NCBI GenBank assembly: GCA_002333125.1
Contig: DDBM01000269.1
Span: 3,345 to 11,318, forward strand
Direction: 5' to 3'
DNA: 7,974 nucleotides
Source: Moraxellaceae bacterium UBA2032
GTDB taxonomy: Bacteria; Pseudomonadota; Gammaproteobacteria; Pseudomonadales; Moraxellaceae
The notes below the pieces were generated by a model that saw only the letters and a program-made list of their open reading frames with translations, ran no database searches and was not told where the DNA came from. Shown here piece by piece: positions 5,650-7,974 of the stretch. The position numbers and the translations under genes were made by a program. Every line of letters starts with the position of its first letter. The first letter of the stretch is position 1.

Positions 5650-6338
5650 GCAAAAAAGTTCATTGGCGTTTAATCATATTACGCTGGCATAGACGCATTG
5701 GCTTAGTGTTAAGCGTTTTTTTATTCTGGATGTTAGCGAGCGGTGTATTGTTAAACCATAGTGATGATTTGTCATTGCATAAACGCTTTATGAGTAATGT
5801 CAAATTATTACAGTGGTATGGTGTTGCACCGCCACCACGCTATCAAGTTTTTGATATAAATATTGACGTGACAACCGATGGATTATGGCTTGGTCAACAA
5901 AACTTAGGCAGTTGCTCTAAGTTTTTGGGTATTGCTACCTTGGAGCAAATGAGTGTGATTGCGTGTGCAGAACGAATCATACTGCTTTCTAATCAGGCCG
6001 AAGTGATTGATCAAATAGATGAGCCGCGTGGTTTAAAACAACGCTTTGTTGCTATGAGTCAACAAAATCAGATAGTCTATTTAAAAGATGAACATGTGAT
6101 TTATCAGCTTAACCTTGATGATTTAAGCGTTGCTTTAGTTCATCCTTTACAGCCGCTAACATGGTTTAAGCCCAGTTTGCCAAGCACACAAATTAGCCTA
6201 GAAAGAGTGTTATTAGATGCTCATTCGGGACGTTTGTTAGGTACATGGGGTAAGTATTTGGTTGATGCTTTTGCTATAATTTTGTTTGTGTTGCTTATGA
6301 GCGGTTGGTGGTTAGCCAAAAAACGCCATAAGATTTAA
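5646..6338 (+). CDS. PepSY-type inner-membrane protein, partner of the FMN-binding protein
   Basis: A predicted inner-membrane protein with two helices, about residues 18-36 and 205-224, enclosing a periplasmic domain of about 165 residues. The N-terminal RWHRRIGLVLSVFLFWMLAS and NH at 37-38, the LLQWYGVAPPP stretch at 54-64, and the C-terminal LDAHSGRLLGTWG (190-202) preceding the last helix are typical of PepSY-associated membrane proteins linked to iron or siderophore reduction. His15, His38 and His193 sit near the membrane ends and could bind heme or act in electron transfer (inference). Cys90 and Cys107 in the periplasmic part could form a disulfide. The ATGA overlap with the FMN-binding gene implies coupled translation and a shared task: moving electrons between the membrane and periplasmic flavin, for instance to ferric siderophores. 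No obvious intrinsic terminator follows. Confidence 0.8.
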   Translation: MSKKVHWRLIILRWHRRIGLVLSVFLFWMLASGVLLNHSDDLSLHKRFMSNVKLLQWYGVAPPPRYQVFDINIDVTTDGLWLGQQNLGSCSKFLGIATLEQMSVIACAERIILLSNQAEVIDQIDEPRGLKQRFVAMSQQNQIVYLKDEHVIYQLNLDDLSVALVHPLQPLTWFKPSLPSTQISLERVLLDAHSGRLLGTWGKYLVDAFAIILFVLLMSGWWLAKKRHKI

Positions 6339-6538
6339 TACTTACAAACCACAAATAATATAAGGTCTTTTTGTGTAACTACTGCACATTAAAACGTATC
6401 AAAACAAAAAAGTCTCGATTTGTTGTCTTGAAATATGCTAAATAAAGCCTCATCTTTAGCAACAACACTATTATTCCTACTATTTTAGTCGGGTTAATTA
6501 GTTATATCTTAAACTATCTCACACACATGGAGTCGATC
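6339..6538 (+). promoter_or_regulatory. Intergenic region upstream of the peroxiredoxin
   Basis: About 200 bp that should contain the peroxiredoxin promoter. I see no confident -35/-10 pair and no clear OxyR tetrad pattern. An interrupted inverted repeat is visible: GCTAAA (6437-6442) with TTTAGC (6455-6460), flanked by TTGTTG (6420-6425) and CAACAA (6460-6465). A weak CACAAA (6350-6355) and TTTGTG (6370-6375) pair after the PepSY gene has no T-run in terminator position. Confidence 0.35.
6529..6532 (+). promoter_or_regulatory. Ribosome binding site fixing the peroxiredoxin start at 6539
   Basis: GGAG lies 6 nt before ATG 6539. The alternative ATG at 6527 overlaps this site, has no purine-rich sequence upstream, and would add a non-conserved MESI to the family's usual MAVLVGKPAPDF start. 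Confidence 0.75.
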
Positions 6539-7141
6539 ATGGCTGTATTAGTTGGCAAACCTGCCCCAGATTTTACCGTTCCTGCCGTTTTAGCTAATGG
6601 CGAAATTGTTGATAATTATAATTTTGCTGATGCAATCAAAGGCAAATACGCCTTGGTATTTTTCTATCCTTTAGATTTTACCTTTGTTTGTCCTTCTGAG
6701 TTAATTGCATTAGATCATCGTATTCCTGATTTTGTTGCGCGTAATGTAGAAGTGGTTGGTGTATCTATTGATTCGCACTTTACCCATAACGCATGGCGTA
6801 ATACCCCTATCAACGAAGGCGGTATTGGTCAAGTTAAATACACTTTAGCTGCCGATATGAAACACGAAATTGCTAAAGCCTACGATGTAGAGTCCGAAGG
6901 TGGTGTAGCTTTCCGTGGTGCATTTTTAATTGATACCAACGGCATTGTGCGTTCACAAATCGTTAATGACTTACCATTAGGTCGTAACATGGAAGAGTTA
7001 ATTCGTTTGTTTGATGCTTTACAATTTAACGAAGAACATGGTGAAGTTTGCCCAGCTAACTGGAAAAAAGGCGATGAGGGTATGACTGCTTCGCCTGAAG
7101 GTGTTGCAGCGTACTTAGCTAAAAACGCAGAAAGCCTATAA
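6539..7141 (+). CDS. Typical 2-Cys peroxiredoxin (Prx1/AhpC class)
   Basis: A cytoplasmic thiol peroxidase reducing H2O2, organic hydroperoxides and possibly peroxynitrite, recycled by thioredoxin or AhpF-type reductases. The 200-residue chain has the family's usual length. The N-terminus is MAVLVGKPAPDF. The active-site signature PLDFTFVCPSE places the peroxidatic Cys at 51 with Pro44 and Thr48. The GGIG loop lies near residue 94, the FRGAFLID strand carries the conserved Arg, and the resolving Cys171 is in EVCPANW. The C-terminus ends in AYLAKNAESL and lacks a recognisable YF motif, so sensitivity to over-oxidation cannot be judged. A hairpin separates it from sodB 66 bp downstream. trxB nearby suggests the thioredoxin system as reductant. 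Names such as ahpC, tsaA or prx are used for relatives; I do not choose one. Confidence 0.95.
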   Translation: MAVLVGKPAPDFTVPAVLANGEIVDNYNFADAIKGKYALVFFYPLDFTFVCPSELIALDHRIPDFVARNVEVVGVSIDSHFTHNAWRNTPINEGGIGQVKYTLAADMKHEIAKAYDVESEGGVAFRGAFLIDTNGIVRSQIVNDLPLGRNMEELIRLFDALQFNEEHGEVCPANWKKGDEGMTASPEGVAAYLAKNAESL

Positions 7142-7155
7142 TTAACTTGTTTCGC

Positions 7156-7187
7156 CCCCTTTTAAATATTAAAAGGGGATATTTTAT
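7156..7187 (+). terminator. Hairpin between peroxiredoxin gene and sodB
   Basis: A perfect 10-bp inverted repeat, CCCCTTTTAA (7156-7165) and TTAAAAGGGG (7169-7178), with a 3-nt loop is followed by the T-rich ATATTTTAT. It sits 14 bp after the peroxiredoxin stop. Only about 20 bp separate its tail from the sodB start, with no room for a separate promoter after it, so it may act as a partial terminator or an RNA processing/stability element. Confidence 0.75.
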
Positions 7188-7207
7188 CCACTAAAGGAGC
7201 TAGCCTT

Positions 7208-7807
7208 ATGGCCATTACTTTGCCAGCTTTACCTTATGCTGATGACGCATTATTACCTCATATTACCCCAGAAACTTTTAGCTATCATCATGCTAAACAT
7301 CACAATGCTTATGTTGTTAACTTAAACAATTTAATCAAAGATACTGATTTAGCTGATAAAGATTTAGAAGCTATTATTCACGCAGTTGCAGGGGATGCGA
7401 GCAAAGCAGGTGTATTTAACAATGCTGCTCAAGTATGGAATCATACTTTTTATTGGAATTCGATGAAGCCTAATGGCGGTGGCAAGCCAACAGGTGCAAT
7501 TGCTGCAAAAATTGATGAAGATTTTGGTAGCTACGAGAAGTTTGTTGAGTTGTTTACCGCCGCTGCAACCACTCAGTTTGGTTCTGGTTGGGCTTGGTTG
7601 GTTGTTGGTGCTGATGGTAAATTAGCCGTTACTAAAACAGCTAATGCTGATACACCATTAGTTCATGGCCAAAAAGCTTTGTTGACTATTGATGTTTGGG
7701 AACATGCTTATTACATCGACTTCCGTAATATGCGTCCAAAATACATTACAACTTTCTTAGAAAGCTTAGTAAATTGGGATTTTGCGAACGCTAATTTAGC
7801 GGGCTAA
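7208..7807 (+). CDS. sodB: Iron superoxide dismutase
   Basis: A cytoplasmic enzyme converting superoxide to H2O2 and oxygen. The 199-residue protein has the usual length and is close to E. coli SodB throughout. Metal ligands are His27 (in FSYHHAKHH), His79 (in QVWNHTFYW), and Asp162 and His166 (in DVWEHAYYIDFRN). Gln75 in NNAAQVWNH is at the position typical of iron rather than manganese enzymes, as is the FGSGWAWL segment (124-131). A short insertion around residues 61-67 (AGDASKAG) lengthens the loop before the GVFNNAAQ helix compared with E. coli. The start has a strong AAGGAG site (7194-7199) with 8 nt spacing. It follows the peroxiredoxin on the same strand, so the product of one enzyme is the substrate of the other. 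It is convergent with trxB across a shared terminator. Confidence 0.97.
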   Translation: MAITLPALPYADDALLPHITPETFSYHHAKHHNAYVVNLNNLIKDTDLADKDLEAIIHAVAGDASKAGVFNNAAQVWNHTFYWNSMKPNGGGKPTGAIAAKIDEDFGSYEKFVELFTAAATTQFGSGWAWLVVGADGKLAVTKTANADTPLVHGQKALLTIDVWEHAYYIDFRNMRPKYITTFLESLVNWDFANANLAG

Positions 7808-7819
7808 TCTACCCAATAT

Positions 7820-7846
7820 AAAAAAGGCGCAATATGCGCCTTTTTT
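7820..7846. terminator. Bidirectional intrinsic terminator between sodB and trxB
   Basis: A 12-bp perfect stem, AAAAAAGGCGCA (7820-7831) and TGCGCCTTTTTT (7835-7846), has a 3-nt ATA loop. The flanking A6 and T6 runs give a proper T-tract on both strands, so it can end transcription of both convergent genes. It begins 12 bp after the sodB stop. Confidence 0.92.
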
Positions 7847-7855
7847 GTTGAACTT

Positions 7856-7869
7856 GACTAAATGTAGTC
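7856..7869. repeat. Small inverted repeat downstream of trxB
   Basis: GACTA (7856-7860) and TAGTC (7865-7869) form a 5-bp stem with a 4-nt loop, bracketed by AACTTG (7851-7856) and CAAGTT (7875-7880). It lies between the trxB stop and the main terminator and has no T-run. It may add structure to the trxB 3' untranslated region; its significance is low. Confidence 0.4.
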
Positions 7870-7881
7870 TAAGCCAAGTTT

Positions 7882-7974
<93 letters not shown>

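Noticed and set aside
5457..5663. A 68-codon minus-strand open frame opposite the FMN-binding gene
   Set aside because: It is the antisense shadow of the conserved FMN-binding domain, with no ribosome binding site or recognisable motif.
6350..6375. A terminator after the PepSY gene (CACAAA/TTTGTG)
   Set aside because: The 6-bp AT-rich stem has a 14-nt loop and no following T-run.

Overview
The window looks like a chromosomal segment from an AT-rich gammaproteobacterium. The basis is the SodB, monothiol glutaredoxin (Grx4/GrxD), ArgD and TrxB sequences, all of which read like gammaproteobacterial versions, plus a strong Fur box. The exact lineage cannot be fixed from sequence reading alone. 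There are no RNA genes, CRISPR arrays, insertion sequences or phage genes that I can support.

Layout. Positions 1-342 (minus) hold the first 114 codons of an acetylornithine/succinyl-diaminopimelate-type aminotransferase (argD), cut by the window edge. After a 178-bp divergent gap comes grxD (521-844, plus), a CGFS glutaredoxin. A palindromic hairpin (849-883) separates it from a convergent, minus-strand cluster of three genes read 4830 to 882: a 755-aa secreted FecR-domain protein, a 122-aa secreted mini-protein 2 bp downstream, and a 401-aa secreted FecR-domain protein 104 bp further on. The three are paralogous mosaics: they share a short 'P-x-L-x-x-F-S-x-Y...AM..Y' module, and the two larger ones share much more.

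A 315-bp divergent region with a near-consensus Fur box (5026-5044) and an extended -10 leads into a two-gene plus-strand operon (5146-6338). It encodes a periplasmic FMN-binding protein with a flavinylation motif and a two-helix PepSY-type membrane protein, overlapping by ATGA. The inferred role is an iron-repressed extracytoplasmic flavin electron-transfer or ferric/siderophore-reductase module. Next come a typical 2-Cys peroxiredoxin (6539-7141), a hairpin, the iron superoxide dismutase sodB (7208-7807), a bidirectional terminator (7820-7846) and the C-terminal end of thioredoxin reductase trxB (7882-7974, minus).

How the genes fit. grxD, the peroxiredoxin, sodB and trxB form an oxidative-stress and Fe-S/thiol neighbourhood: SodB makes H2O2, the peroxiredoxin removes it, and TrxB (via thioredoxin) would recycle the peroxiredoxin. 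The Fur-controlled flavin/PepSY pair adds an iron-acquisition element. The tri-paralogous FecR cluster is the least understood part and the best candidate for something undescribed. It sits between grxD and the peroxiredoxin, where I recall some relatives (for example Pseudomonas) carrying bacterioferritin genes.
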